DNA from: Apilactobacillus timberlakei
Lineage (GTDB): Bacteria; Bacillota; Bacilli; Lactobacillales; Lactobacillaceae
Assembly (NCBI RefSeq): GCF_002993965.1
Contig: NZ_POST01000003.1
Location: 155,976-219,975 of the forward strand
Direction of reading: 5' to 3'
DNA length: 64,000 nucleotides
The number at the start of each line of letters is the position of its first letter. Within the stretch, counting starts at the first letter, position 1. Position numbers and translations under genes: made by a program. The notes under the pieces are model-generated. The model worked only from the letters and a program-made list of their open reading frames with translations. It made no database searches and was not told where the DNA came from. Positions 45,627 to 54,081 of the stretch are shown one piece after another.

Positions 45627-45655
45627 TTGACATTTATCCCTTCAATAACTATTAT
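45627..45655 (+). promoter_or_regulatory. Fructokinase promoter
   Basis: TTGACA (45627-45632), 17 bases, TATTAT (45650-45655), 75 bp upstream of the start codon. Confidence 0.7.
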
Positions 45656-45729
45656 TATTAAAGTAGAGGCTAATACAATTAAAAGAATATTATTAATATT
45701 ATGAAAAATCACATAAGGAGTACTCATAT

Positions 45730-46602
45730 ATGCTACTTGGCAGCATTGAGGCGGGCGGCACTAAATTCGTTTGTGCTGTTGGTAACAACGATTATCAAAT
45801 TGTTGATAGTGTAGTAATAAAAACAACGACGCCTGAAGAAACATTTGAAAAAACAATTAACTTTTTTAAAAAATATGAAGATTTAGCAGCCTTAAGTATT
45901 TCATCTTTTGGCCCCATTGAAATCAGAAAAAAATCATCAAAATATGGTTATATAACCGATACTCCTAAAGAAGGATGGTCTAATGTTAACTTTCTAGGCA
46001 CTATTAAAGATGCTTTTAACGTTCCAATATATTGGACAACTGATGTTAATGGATCTGTATATGGTGAATATATTAATTTTCAAAAAAATGGTAAAAATTT
46101 AGATTCAATTGTTTACTATACCATTGGCACTGGAGTTGGTGCTGGAATCATTATTAATGGAAAATTCATTGGTGATATGGGACATCCAGAATTAGGACAT
46201 GTAAAATTAAAGCGGCATGCTGATGATCTTAATTTTGCTGGTATTTGCCCTTACCATAAAGATTGTCTAGAAGGTTTAGTATCCGGCCCTACTTTTGAAA
46301 AACGAGTTGGTAAAAAAGGACAAGATGTTCCATTAAGTAACCACGTTTGGGATATTATGGCCTATTATGTAGCACAAGCTGCTGTGCAAATGACTTTAAC
46401 TTTTCGTCCAGAAAAAATTATTTTCGGTGGCGGAGTAGTCAGCGAAACCTTTCTTAAAAAAGTCAGATTAGAATTTGAAAGATTGCTAAATGGATATATT
46501 ACGATTGATGATGTTGACAATTATATTATTATGCCATTAATTGATGATAATGGCTCTGCAACTTATGGAAATTTTGCATTGGCATCATCATTAATAAATT
46601 AA
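45730..46602 (+). CDS. scrK: ROK family fructokinase
   Basis: A 290-residue sugar kinase that phosphorylates fructose with ATP. GSIEAGGTKFVCAVG is the N-terminal phosphate loop in the form typical of ROK fructokinases. YYTIGTGVGAGIIING and GHPELGHVKL carry the catalytic region, and GICPYHKDCLEG is the ROK zinc site. It has an AAGGAG site and a near-consensus promoter. Together with the mannitol dehydrogenase 270 bp downstream it forms a fructose-use locus: one enzyme sends fructose into the phosphoketolase route, the other uses it as electron acceptor. Confidence 0.9.
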   Translation: MLLGSIEAGGTKFVCAVGNNDYQIVDSVVIKTTTPEETFEKTINFFKKYEDLAALSISSFGPIEIRKKSSKYGYITDTPKEGWSNVNFLGTIKDAFNVPIYWTTDVNGSVYGEYINFQKNGKNLDSIVYYTIGTGVGAGIIINGKFIGDMGHPELGHVKLKRHADDLNFAGICPYHKDCLEGLVSGPTFEKRVGKKGQDVPLSNHVWDIMAYYVAQAAVQMTLTFRPEKIIFGGGVVSETFLKKVRLEFERLLNGYITIDDVDNYIIMPLIDDNGSATYGNFALASSLIN

Positions 46603-46659
46603 AACTAAGTGCATTTATGCACAATATAATTTTTAATTAAAAAAATATACAAATAATTA

Positions 46660-46720
46660 AAAAATAAGTACAACTTGTAAACCCTTTCACAGCAAAGATT
46701 TACTTGATGTGCTTATTTTT
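46660..46720 (+). terminator. Long-hairpin terminator after the fructokinase gene
   Basis: AAAAATAAGTACA pairs with TGTGCTTATTTTT, enclosing GTAAA/TTTAC. The T-run lies on the plus strand. A cre-like site lies inside this hairpin. Confidence 0.6.
46676..46689 (+). promoter_or_regulatory. Possible CcpA cre site
   Basis: TGTAAACCCTTTCA matches the cre consensus TGWAARCGNTTWCA at 13 of 14 positions. It is 185 bp upstream of the mannitol dehydrogenase start, so it could adjust that gene to sugar supply; it may also be a chance part of the terminator hairpin. Confidence 0.4.
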
Positions 46721-46797
46721 TATGGATTATTTTTCAAGAAATTTTCTATAAAATGCTTTCTTTTTTTGAAAAATGAGTTATCATAATAGTTGTAAGA

Positions 46798-46829
46798 TTG
46801 TGAAATGATTAATTAATCATTTTGCACAA
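46798..46829. promoter_or_regulatory. Palindromic operator candidate upstream of mannitol dehydrogenase
   Basis: A 20-bp perfect palindrome (46803-46822, AAATGATTAA and its complement) is flanked by TTGTGAAAT (46798-46806) and an inverted TTTTGCACAA (46820-46829). The outer half-sites resemble those of the redox regulator Rex, TTGTGAAAT, but are farther apart than in a normal Rex box. A binding site of some dimeric regulator is likely. Confidence 0.4.
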
Positions 46830-46872
46830 GAAATTAATAAACTTGAAATTCAATATGAAAGGATCTTGAATT

Positions 46873-47874
46873 ATGAAAGCATTAGTTTTAACTGGTAAGA
46901 AACAATTAGAAATTCAAAATACTGAAAAACCTGAACCAAAGGCTAACGAAGTTGTTGTAAACGCTAAGTATGCTGGTATCTGTGGTACTGACTACGCATT
47001 ATACAATGGACTTCCAGGTTCAGCTCCAGCTGTACCTCCAATCGTTTTAGGACATGAAAACTCAGGTGTTATCTCAGCTGTTGGATCAGACGTTACTGAT
47101 TACAAAGTTGGTGACCGTGTAACTGTTGACCCTAACATCTACTGTGGTAAATGTAAGTACTGTCGTACTGGCCGTCCTGAATTATGTGAAAACTTATCAG
47201 CTGTTGGTGTTACTAGAAACGGTGGATTAGAAGAATACTTCACTGCCCCAACTCAAGTTGTTTACAAGTTACCTGAAAATGTTGATTTAAAATCAGCTGC
47301 TACATGTGAACCAATTTCATGTGCCGTTCACGGTATGGACTTATTAAACATCAAACCTTACCAAAACGCTCTAGTTATTGGTGACGGTTTCATGGGTCTA
47401 ATCTTTGCTCAAATGCTAAAATCATACGGTGTTAAATCAGTTACTCTAACTGGTCGTCATGATGACAAACTTGCTGCTGAAAAAGAAAAGACTGGTGTTG
47501 ATAAGGTTATCAACACTACTAAAGAAAAGATTCCTTCAGAATACGATGTTGTTATCGAAGCTGTTGGTCAACCTGCTACTCAAGAACAAGCTGTTGAAGC
47601 AACTGTTAAGGGTGCTCAAGTATTAATGTTCGGTGTTGGTGCTCCTGACCAAAAATTCGAAATGAACACTTACGAAGTATTCCAAAAACAATTAACTATC
47701 CAAGGTGCATTCATTAACCCTAACTCATTCGAAGATGCTATCGCATTACTACAAAGTAAAGATGTAGATGTTGCTGACATTATTGATAATGTTATCAGCC
47801 TAGAAGATGTTGAAGGCGTTCTAAACGGTACTTCAGACCTTAAAGGTAAATGTGTAGTTAAAGTTTCTGACTAA
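46873..47874 (+). CDS. mdh: Mannitol 2-dehydrogenase (zinc-dependent MDR family)
   Basis: A 333-residue medium-chain dehydrogenase. Its sequence closely follows the Leuconostoc-type mannitol 2-dehydrogenase as I remember it (AGICGTDYALYNGLPGSA, NPIY-type DPNIYCGKCKYCRTGRPELC, FGVGAPDQKFEMNTYEVFQK). It reduces fructose to mannitol with NADH. The catalytic zinc ligands C38, H61, E62 and the structural-zinc cysteines of GKCKYCRTGRPELC are present; the NAD site is VIGDGFMG. Codons are markedly biased to the preferred set (many AAC, TAC, GGT, CGT), unlike most neighbours, indicating high expression. A VOC gene follows after 19 bases in the same operon. Confidence 0.9.
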   Translation: MKALVLTGKKQLEIQNTEKPEPKANEVVVNAKYAGICGTDYALYNGLPGSAPAVPPIVLGHENSGVISAVGSDVTDYKVGDRVTVDPNIYCGKCKYCRTGRPELCENLSAVGVTRNGGLEEYFTAPTQVVYKLPENVDLKSAATCEPISCAVHGMDLLNIKPYQNALVIGDGFMGLIFAQMLKSYGVKSVTLTGRHDDKLAAEKEKTGVDKVINTTKEKIPSEYDVVIEAVGQPATQEQAVEATVKGAQVLMFGVGAPDQKFEMNTYEVFQKQLTIQGAFINPNSFEDAIALLQSKDVDVADIIDNVISLEDVEGVLNGTSDLKGKCVVKVSD

Positions 47875-47893
47875 TTATTTGGAGGATAAAATT

Positions 47894-48286
47894 ATGGCTT
47901 TAAACGATTACTTTGACGGATTACAACACGTTGGAATCCCTTCAAAAGATTTAGATAAGACAATTGAATTCTACAAAGCATTAGGCTTTGAACAAGCTGG
48001 CGCATTCCATAATGGTGAAAATCGTTGTGCATTCATGAGATATGGTAATTTAACCATTGAAACATGGGAAGGCGATCCGGTTGCTATGGAAAATGGTGCT
48101 ATTAACCATCTTTCTATGAATTGTACTGATGTTGATAAAGCATTTGAAGCTGCTAAAGAACAAGGTTTCAATGTTTTAGATGACGAAATCCAATCAATCC
48201 CTTCTTTCTGGGACAATGGTATTCGTTTCTTCAATATTCAAGGTCCTAATCATGAAAAAATTGAATTCTGCCAAATCATTAAATAA
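47894..48286 (+). CDS. VOC family protein co-transcribed with mannitol dehydrogenase
   Basis: A 130-residue vicinal-oxygen-chelate protein. LQHVGIPSKDLDKTIEFYKA, GNLTIETWEG, INHLSMNCTDVDKAFEA and GPNHEKIEFCQI give the two βαβββ halves with His and Glu metal ligands. GGAGG is 8 bases before ATG 47894. The operon position suggests a role beside fructose/mannitol metabolism, for example handling a reactive sugar product, but no substrate can be assigned. Confidence 0.85.
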   Translation: MALNDYFDGLQHVGIPSKDLDKTIEFYKALGFEQAGAFHNGENRCAFMRYGNLTIETWEGDPVAMENGAINHLSMNCTDVDKAFEAAKEQGFNVLDDEIQSIPSFWDNGIRFFNIQGPNHEKIEFCQIIK

Positions 48287-48292
48287 GATTTG

Positions 48293-48343
48293 ATAGGATA
48301 AAAAAATAACCTCCCCTTTTGGGAGGTTATTTTTTTATCCTAT
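48293..48343. terminator. Bidirectional terminator, 23-bp perfect inverted repeat
   Basis: Arms 48293-48315 and 48321-48343 pair perfectly around CTTTT. It separates the mannitol dehydrogenase operon from the convergent secreted-protein gene. Confidence 0.9.
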
Positions 48344-48829
48344 TCATGAATGTGTTGCATACAATGGTGTTTTTTTAGCATTTTTCATTGCATCTTTTTG
48401 GTTAAAATGAACATATTTACTGGAAACCCAACCTTTTTGGTTGAAGCCTTTTCCATATATATTTACATAATAAGAAACCGATTGACTAAAACGAAGTTTT
48501 TGATGTTTAGTCACTTTATAAAATTTAGTATTCATATATTTTTTAGACACCTGAGCAGCATAGTTTGATGGATTATTCACAATAATTTTCTTTAAAGCGA
48601 TTTTTTTGTGCTTATTGGTTGTTAAATATCCACTAGGCTTTAAAGTAACTTTTTCGTTGTCTAATTTAATTGTTCTCTTATAGTTTTTGGTTGAATGAAG
48701 CATTTTTTGTTGATGATTTTGTTCAACATGATTTTTATTTGAAGCAGAAACCAACTGATTACCAGATACAATTAATAAACCAATAATTAATCCACTCAAT
48801 AAAAAGTTACGATAAATATTTTTGTTCAT
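48344..48829 (-). CDS. Secreted protein with SH3/GW-like C-terminal domain
   Basis: A 161-residue exported protein with a signal peptide (about 1-31). The C-terminal half contains QSVSYYVNIYGKG and NQKGWVSSKYVHF, the pattern of surface SH3-like (GW/SLAP-type) modules. It lies 14 bases downstream of the GH25 lysozyme gene on the same strand, so it is probably a wall-associated partner in the same transcript. Confidence 0.65.
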   Translation of the reverse strand: MNKNIYRNFLLSGLIIGLLIVSGNQLVSASNKNHVEQNHQQKMLHSTKNYKRTIKLDNEKVTLKPSGYLTTNKHKKIALKKIIVNNPSNYAAQVSKKYMNTKFYKVTKHQKLRFSQSVSYYVNIYGKGFNQKGWVSSKYVHFNQKDAMKNAKKTPLYATHS

Positions 48830-48843
48830 AAAAAGACTTCCTT

Positions 48844-49770
48844 TTATTTATATATAGATACTGACTTCTTATTAGCAGTATATGTTGCTAAATTTCCCTT
48901 AGCCATCACTCGATTATTTTTAATTTTAAATGACTTAATAGCTAGTATTTCCCCATATTTTGCTCTACGAATAACTTTACCATTAATATATAGGTTAACA
49001 CCCTTTTTATTAATAACTTTCATATAATTCATATTTTTAATGTGGTAATAAAGATTTAAGTTAAGTTTCTTATTATTTTTTCTATATAATAAATCATTTA
49101 TTCTGCCCCCATAAGGTACAGTATTGCCATCCAGTTTCTGGTTTAAAGAAACGCTTGGATAAGCATCTGTATATTGCCATAGATCATATGTATACGATGG
49201 ATTAGGCATATATTTAGAATAAGAAGCTAACCAAATATTATTATATGCTTTTAAAGTATTTTTATTAAACATATCTAATGTACTTTTAGAACCATAAAGA
49301 ACAATTGGTTTTCCACCATTAATGGCTTTCATCTCACTAGCCCACGCTAAAGTGGAATAATCTGTATTATACTTAAAAGTTTTTTCAAAATCATTTGCAT
49401 AAAATAGCGCATTTTTGGCTAATCTATAAAGATTACGTGCTTCTTTCCTTGCTTGATATGAGTCATCGTATTCACTATATCCATAAACACCATATTTAAT
49501 ATTGTAGCGATCCATTAATTTAACGTTATGTTCAAATTTTATATCTTTATAACTTCCATCTTGAACTCGCAAAATAACAAATTTAACTTCTTTTTTAAGA
49601 TTTTTAGCCTGACTATCAGTTAAGTAACCTTGATATTGCGATATGTCATATGCAACCGGTGAATATCTTTGACCACTAGCATTTACATTCGTTTTACCAA
49701 AAAATACAAATAAAAACATACATAAAAACAAAGTTGAAATACAAACTAAAATTTTATTATTTTTATCCAT
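48844..49770 (-). CDS. GH25 family lysozyme with C-terminal wall-binding region
   Basis: A 308-residue exported muramidase. After the signal peptide (1-31) the GH25 barrel (about 38-230) begins with AYDISQYQG, containing the first catalytic Asp, and has the DxE motif in FYANDFEKT, then YDLWQYTDAYPSVS near its end. Residues 235-308 form a lysine-rich SLAP/SH3-like tail (YMKVINKKGVNLYINGKVI). It cleaves peptidoglycan between MurNAc and GlcNAc. The AGGA ribosome site is a long 14 bases from the ATG. Confidence 0.85.
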   Translation of the reverse strand: MDKNNKILVCISTLFLCMFLFVFFGKTNVNASGQRYSPVAYDISQYQGYLTDSQAKNLKKEVKFVILRVQDGSYKDIKFEHNVKLMDRYNIKYGVYGYSEYDDSYQARKEARNLYRLAKNALFYANDFEKTFKYNTDYSTLAWASEMKAINGGKPIVLYGSKSTLDMFNKNTLKAYNNIWLASYSKYMPNPSYTYDLWQYTDAYPSVSLNQKLDGNTVPYGGRINDLLYRKNNKKLNLNLYYHIKNMNYMKVINKKGVNLYINGKVIRRAKYGEILAIKSFKIKNNRVMAKGNLATYTANKKSVSIYK

Positions 49771-49868
49771 AATTATTTACAACGTCCTTTTTAGTATTAT
49801 TGGTAAGAAAGTATAACAAAAAAATAGCCTAAAAACCATTAAGATTCATTAGACTATTAATAACATAA

Positions 49869-50594
49869 TTATTTAATTGAAGTTGCCATTTTCAAAGCAG
49901 CTGTGGCATTAGGAGCTTTAACTTTATAAACAGAGTTGCCTTCTTGCCAGGTAACTGAACTTTCAGTATCACTTTCAATTTGGATATTACCTTTGCTTTG
50001 AGGAATAGGTAATGAGTTATTTTGGATAAATTTAACAGCTGATTTAGCATTTTTAACTGCTGTATCATCGCCATTTTGTATATTAGCATGTGATACTAAT
50101 GACCAATTACCAAAGTTAGTGCTTACATAAGCTTGACCAGCACCACGATCTTCATGCCCTTTGATATTATAACCTAAGTCTACTGAAGGTAAACCATTAG
50201 TACTGTCACTGCTTTGATAATCTACTTGTTGACTAGCAGCACTTGAATTGCCATAAGTTTTCTTATTAAATGTTGCGCCATCAGTAGAATATCTAACATT
50301 ATAGTTGGCTTTATCACCACTAATTTTTGCTTGAGCTGAATTTTGTCTTGGTAATTTTTCGTTTCCTAATTTATTATCAGTATGACTTGAACTAGCGGAA
50401 TTGCTAGAATTTTCATCTGAAGATGATTTACTAGAACTTGCATCACTAGAACTAGAATTAGATGATTTTACACTTGAACTAGTTTCTTGTGAACTACTTT
50501 TTGTTGATGATTTCTCTGAATTACCTTGTCCACAAGCAGTTAAAACTAATCCCAAAACGGCAATTGCAGGTACAACTTTCTTCCATGCTTTCAT
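49869..50594 (-). CDS. Serine-rich surface lipoprotein
   Basis: A 241-residue lipoprotein. The signal peptide ends with lipobox LVLTAC (Cys21), followed by a low-complexity linker of about 50 residues, almost all Ser with Lys, Asn and Glu, then a folded C-terminal domain of about 160 residues with no recognised family. The linker resembles the wall-spanning serine spacers of Gram-positive surface proteins. GAGGAG is 13 bases before ATG 50594. Function unknown. Confidence 0.7.
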   Translation of the reverse strand: MKAWKKVVPAIAVLGLVLTACGQGNSEKSSTKSSSQETSSSVKSSNSSSSDASSSKSSSDENSSNSASSSHTDNKLGNEKLPRQNSAQAKISGDKANYNVRYSTDGATFNKKTYGNSSAASQQVDYQSSDSTNGLPSVDLGYNIKGHEDRGAGQAYVSTNFGNWSLVSHANIQNGDDTAVKNAKSAVKFIQNNSLPIPQSKGNIQIESDTESSVTWQEGNSVYKVKAPNATAALKMATSIK

Positions 50595-50674
50595 ATAAAT
50601 TTAGCATCTCCTCGTAAAACTATTTCTTAAATTTAGTATAACAAATGTACACTTCAATTTGTTTAAAGTTTAGG

Positions 50675-51478
50675 TTAAATTCTTGTTACTTTATCGTAAA
50701 GAACTGCAATAATATAAATGATTGTTTCAATTAAAGCAATAAAGAAACTGACTGGCAAGTTAGTAATAAAACTTAGATATAAACCTACCCATGTTCCAAT
50801 CAACGAAAATAAAAATGATAATAAAGTCATCCCCCAAATACTATGGACAAAGTATTTAGCTGATGATGCCGGAATAGTTAATAAAGCAAAAATCAATAAA
50901 GAACCAACAATTTGTGCTGTAACACTAACTGTACAAGCTAACAATATCAAAAATACAATTGAAACAAAAGTGTTCGCTCTAGAATTAAAACTAGCTCCAA
51001 TATCATCAAAAGAATTATATTTTAATTTGCGATAAATTAAAACAATCACTAAAATAATTAAGATACTTAGTGCAACTAAAGTTGTTACATTATTCAAACT
51101 TATTCCCACAATGCTACCAAACAAAATATTAGTAGCATAACTCGATTGACTATTAGCTAGTGATAAGAATAAGATACCTAATCCAATAAATAGAACTGAA
51201 AATACACTTATTGATGATTCACGGCGGCTGACTTTCGAACCCACCGTTCCAATCATTAATGAACTCAATACTGTAAATATTAACATCCCAATAATAGGAT
51301 TGGTTCCTAAGAATACTCCAAATGAAGCTCCTGAGAAACTAATTTCAGATAAAGTATGGGTAAAGAATGCTGTTTTTCGGGCAACAACGAATACTCCCAT
51401 CAATCCACATAAAACAGATATGAAAAAACTCGCAATAAACGCATATTGCATAAATGGATAACTAAACATATCTAACAT
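50675..51478 (-). CDS. Metal ABC transporter permease (ZnuB/MntB family)
   Basis: A 267-residue membrane protein with about eight helices. FMQYAFIASFFISVLCGLMG at the N-terminus and HTLSEISFSGASFGVFLG mark the ABC-3 family of zinc/manganese permeases. It is the last gene of a three-gene operon, beginning 2 bases after the ATPase stop. The metal (Zn or Mn) cannot be decided from sequence. Confidence 0.9.
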   Translation of the reverse strand: MLDMFSYPFMQYAFIASFFISVLCGLMGVFVVARKTAFFTHTLSEISFSGASFGVFLGTNPIIGMLIFTVLSSLMIGTVGSKVSRRESSISVFSVLFIGLGILFLSLANSQSSYATNILFGSIVGISLNNVTTLVALSILIILVIVLIYRKLKYNSFDDIGASFNSRANTFVSIVFLILLACTVSVTAQIVGSLLIFALLTIPASSAKYFVHSIWGMTLLSFLFSLIGTWVGLYLSFITNLPVSFFIALIETIIYIIAVLYDKVTRI

Positions 51479-51480
51479 TA

Positions 51481-52146
51481 TTATTTTACCCCCTTTATTT
51501 TAGAAATGGTTCCTTGATGATTATAAATATTTAAATCATAGTCACCATAAGTTTGCACCAAGACTGGATCATGGGTAATAAAAACAACTGCAGTATGTGT
51601 TTTTTTGATAACTTGTTTAACCATATCTAGTAATAAAAATTTAGCTTCTTTATCTAAACTAGCGGTACTCTCATCCAAAATAAGTAATTTTGGTTCTGAT
51701 ACTAGCGCTTGTGCTAAGAAGACTCGCTGCTGTTCACCACCCGAACAATTACCTAATGGAGTTTTAGCTAAAGCTTCTAGATTAGTCATTTTAATAACTT
51801 TGCTTACTAATGCTTTTTCTCTTTTGCTTAGCCAAGGAATGATTGAATGTTGTAACCCTAGGCTAATAAAATCTTTTACGGTTAAAGGATAGTCATTATC
51901 GATATTTCTAAATTGTGGGACATATTGAAGTTGACTGCGCTTAAGATTAACTTTAACTGCATTGTTTTTATTGAAATTTTTTAAAATGGCTTTAACCATT
52001 GTTGTTTTACCAACACCATTTTCCCCTGTTACACAGGTTAAAGTAGCTGGTAAAATTTGAAATGATAAATTATTAATTAAGGTTCGATCTTGAACTGCAA
52101 CATTTAAATTATTAACCGACAAAAGCGGTTGCTTATTTTCTTTCAT
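51481..52146 (-). CDS. Metal ABC transporter ATP-binding protein
   Basis: A 221-residue ABC ATPase with Walker A GENGVGKT, signature CSGGEQQRVFLAQAL, Walker B LLILDESTASLD and switch His VFITHD. It groups with ZnuC/MntA-type ATPases and overlaps the binding-protein gene by 14 bases, indicating tight coupling. Confidence 0.9.
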   Translation of the reverse strand: MKENKQPLLSVNNLNVAVQDRTLINNLSFQILPATLTCVTGENGVGKTTMVKAILKNFNKNNAVKVNLKRSQLQYVPQFRNIDNDYPLTVKDFISLGLQHSIIPWLSKREKALVSKVIKMTNLEALAKTPLGNCSGGEQQRVFLAQALVSEPKLLILDESTASLDKEAKFLLLDMVKQVIKKTHTAVVFITHDPVLVQTYGDYDLNIYNHQGTISKIKGVK

Positions 52147-53032
52147 TTTGTATCCTCTCTACTTGTTGGTATTGTGAAAGCATCCATTTTTGATAAGTTG
52201 TATTATTTGGCATTGTTTCAGTAACTTTGACTACTGGCACTTTATGCTTTTTGGCTAATTGCACCAGGTTATCGACGATGGAATCACTCGCCTGAGTGTT
52301 TTCAACAAAAAAAGCAATTTTATGATGAATAATATCTAGTTGTACTGATCTAATTTCATTGGGAGTAGGATCAGTTCCATTTTCAACCGCTTTAGAATAT
52401 CCTCCATCTTTTACTTGATATCCCATTTCCTTTAATGAATAATCAAACACCGGTTCTGAAACATCAACCAATATTTTACTTTTATTAGATTTCAATTGTT
52501 TAATTTTGTGTTGAATTGGAGAAAAAGTGTTAATATATTTTCTTGCATTATGAAAATAGTATGTTTTATTAGCCGGATCTTTATTACTCAATGTTTTAGC
52601 TATTTCATTAGTTAATTTGATCATTGTTTTGCTAAAGTACCAAACATGCGGATTATCGCCTGTTTTTTTATTAAGTAAATTGGCTCCAACATTTAACAAT
52701 TTCGTATGCTTCTTAGTATTTTGAGTTAATGGTTCAATCCAGGAATCATAACCCAATCCATTATAGATAACTACATTAGCATTCGAAATATTTTCAGCAA
52801 CTTTAATTGTCGGTTGGTAGTCATGTGGATCAACATTGGAATTATTTATAATCGAGTTAACTTGGGCTTTACTTCCAGCAACCGCTCTAGCTGCCTGTCC
52901 ATATATATCAGTTGAGGTGACAATTCTTATTTTATCGGAATGACTGGACTTATTATTACCACATCCATCCAAAACGATACTGACACAAAATAATGTCATC
53001 GTAACATATAGTAAGTTCCGAAAACTTTTCAA
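52133..53032 (-). CDS. Metal ABC transporter substrate-binding lipoprotein (ZnuA/MntC type)
   Basis: A 299-residue receptor, first gene of the metal-uptake operon. The lipobox is VLDGC (Cys24). Metal-binding histidines are visible in NVDPHDYQPT and GDNPHVWYF; a Glu/Asp pair follows in DVSEPVFDY and FFVENTQ. No long His-rich loop of the kind that marks some ZnuA proteins is present, so Zn or Mn both remain possible. The 132-bp intergenic space to the divergent amidase gene is AT-rich and shows no clear Zur or MntR box. Confidence 0.85.
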   Translation of the reverse strand: MKSFRNLLYVTMTLFCVSIVLDGCGNNKSSHSDKIRIVTSTDIYGQAARAVAGSKAQVNSIINNSNVDPHDYQPTIKVAENISNANVVIYNGLGYDSWIEPLTQNTKKHTKLLNVGANLLNKKTGDNPHVWYFSKTMIKLTNEIAKTLSNKDPANKTYYFHNARKYINTFSPIQHKIKQLKSNKSKILVDVSEPVFDYSLKEMGYQVKDGGYSKAVENGTDPTPNEIRSVQLDIIHHKIAFFVENTQASDSIVDNLVQLAKKHKVPVVKVTETMPNNTTYQKWMLSQYQQVERIQNERK

Positions 53033-53164
53033 AGTTAGATACTCCTTATAATTTAAAATATAATTAATTGATAATTACACATAATTGATACATAATTTTA
53101 ACATATATATATTACAATTATTCTAATGAGGTTTTAGATTTAAATAGTATTCGAGGTAAATTAA

Positions 53165-54031
53165 ATGATTAAACAAATCTGGATAGATTTTAGAAATGCC
53201 CCGCTCAAAATTTGGCTAATCAGAGGAATTATATCAGCAATTTTATTAATAATGCTAATCATTGAATTAGCCAGACTGATATCTTTTCCAAAGGTTGAGG
53301 CTGAAGGTTTGAATTTAAGAAATGCACCAAATGATCAATCGCAAATCATCGAGCAAGTGCCACATGGTCAACACTTAAAAATAATCAAAAGCAGTGAAAA
53401 CAACTGGTGGTACGTTAAATACAATAATCATAAGGGTTGGGTTGCATCATGGTTATTAAATCAAAAAAATTATAATCCTAAGAGCAGTAATAAGATGGCG
53501 GAAGCTACCATAGTTATTGACCCTGGTCACGGTGGGTCAGATTCCGGTACTTTATCTGCCAATCAACAATATATGGAAAAAACTTATACGTTAAAAATTG
53601 CTGATAAAGTTGCTAAACGCCTTAAAAACTTAAATGCTAATGTCATTATGACTCGTGATTCAGACAGATATGTCAGCTTAGGCCAAAGAACTCGATTATC
53701 TAACAATGTTAAAGCTGATTTATTTATTAGTTTTCATTTTGATTCTGCAAATGGTGACGGTAGTGCTAGTGGCTTTGGTGTATATAAATACCATCCTAAT
53801 GCTGATAAGATCGCTAATACGGTAAATGAAGGTTTTGACTTACCCTTACATAGTCGTGGGGTTTCAATGGGTGATTATTATGTTTTACGTGAAAATAAAC
53901 AACCTGCTATTTTATTAGAAATGGGCTTTATGGATAGTAACCATGACCTGCAGTACATTAGAAGTAATTCTTATCAAGAAAATGTTGCTAATCAAGTTGG
54001 AAAATCAATTAATAAATACTTTAACGAATAA
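53165..54031 (+). CDS. N-acetylmuramoyl-L-alanine amidase with SH3b domain
   Basis: A 288-residue membrane-anchored peptidoglycan amidase. One membrane helix (about 18-38) leads to an SH3b domain (about 44-100; GLNLRNAPNDQSQIIEQV and KGWVASWLL) and a C-terminal Amidase_3 domain (about 115-287). Zinc ligands and catalytic Glu are seen in VIDPGHGGSDSG, MEKTYTLKIA, SFHFDSA and LLEMGFMDS. It cuts between MurNAc and L-Ala during wall turnover or cell separation. Single gene. Confidence 0.9.
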   Translation: MIKQIWIDFRNAPLKIWLIRGIISAILLIMLIIELARLISFPKVEAEGLNLRNAPNDQSQIIEQVPHGQHLKIIKSSENNWWYVKYNNHKGWVASWLLNQKNYNPKSSNKMAEATIVIDPGHGGSDSGTLSANQQYMEKTYTLKIADKVAKRLKNLNANVIMTRDSDRYVSLGQRTRLSNNVKADLFISFHFDSANGDGSASGFGVYKYHPNADKIANTVNEGFDLPLHSRGVSMGDYYVLRENKQPAILLEMGFMDSNHDLQYIRSNSYQENVANQVGKSINKYFNE

Positions 54032-54072
54032 AAATAACCACTTAGGTGTACAAATTTACCTAAGTGGTTATT
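54031..54072. terminator. Bidirectional terminator
   Basis: Perfect 16-bp stem AAATAACCACTTAGGT / ACCTAAGTGGTTATTT between the amidase and MFS genes. Confidence 0.9.
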
Positions 54073-54081
54073 TATTTTATA

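Noticed and set aside
45536-45700. Fluoride riboswitch upstream of crcB
   Set aside because: No GGCGAUGG...CGCC-type pseudoknot element can be found on the minus strand.
53033-53164. Zur or MntR operator before the metal transporter
   Set aside because: AT-rich imperfect repeats only; no match to either consensus strong enough to report.
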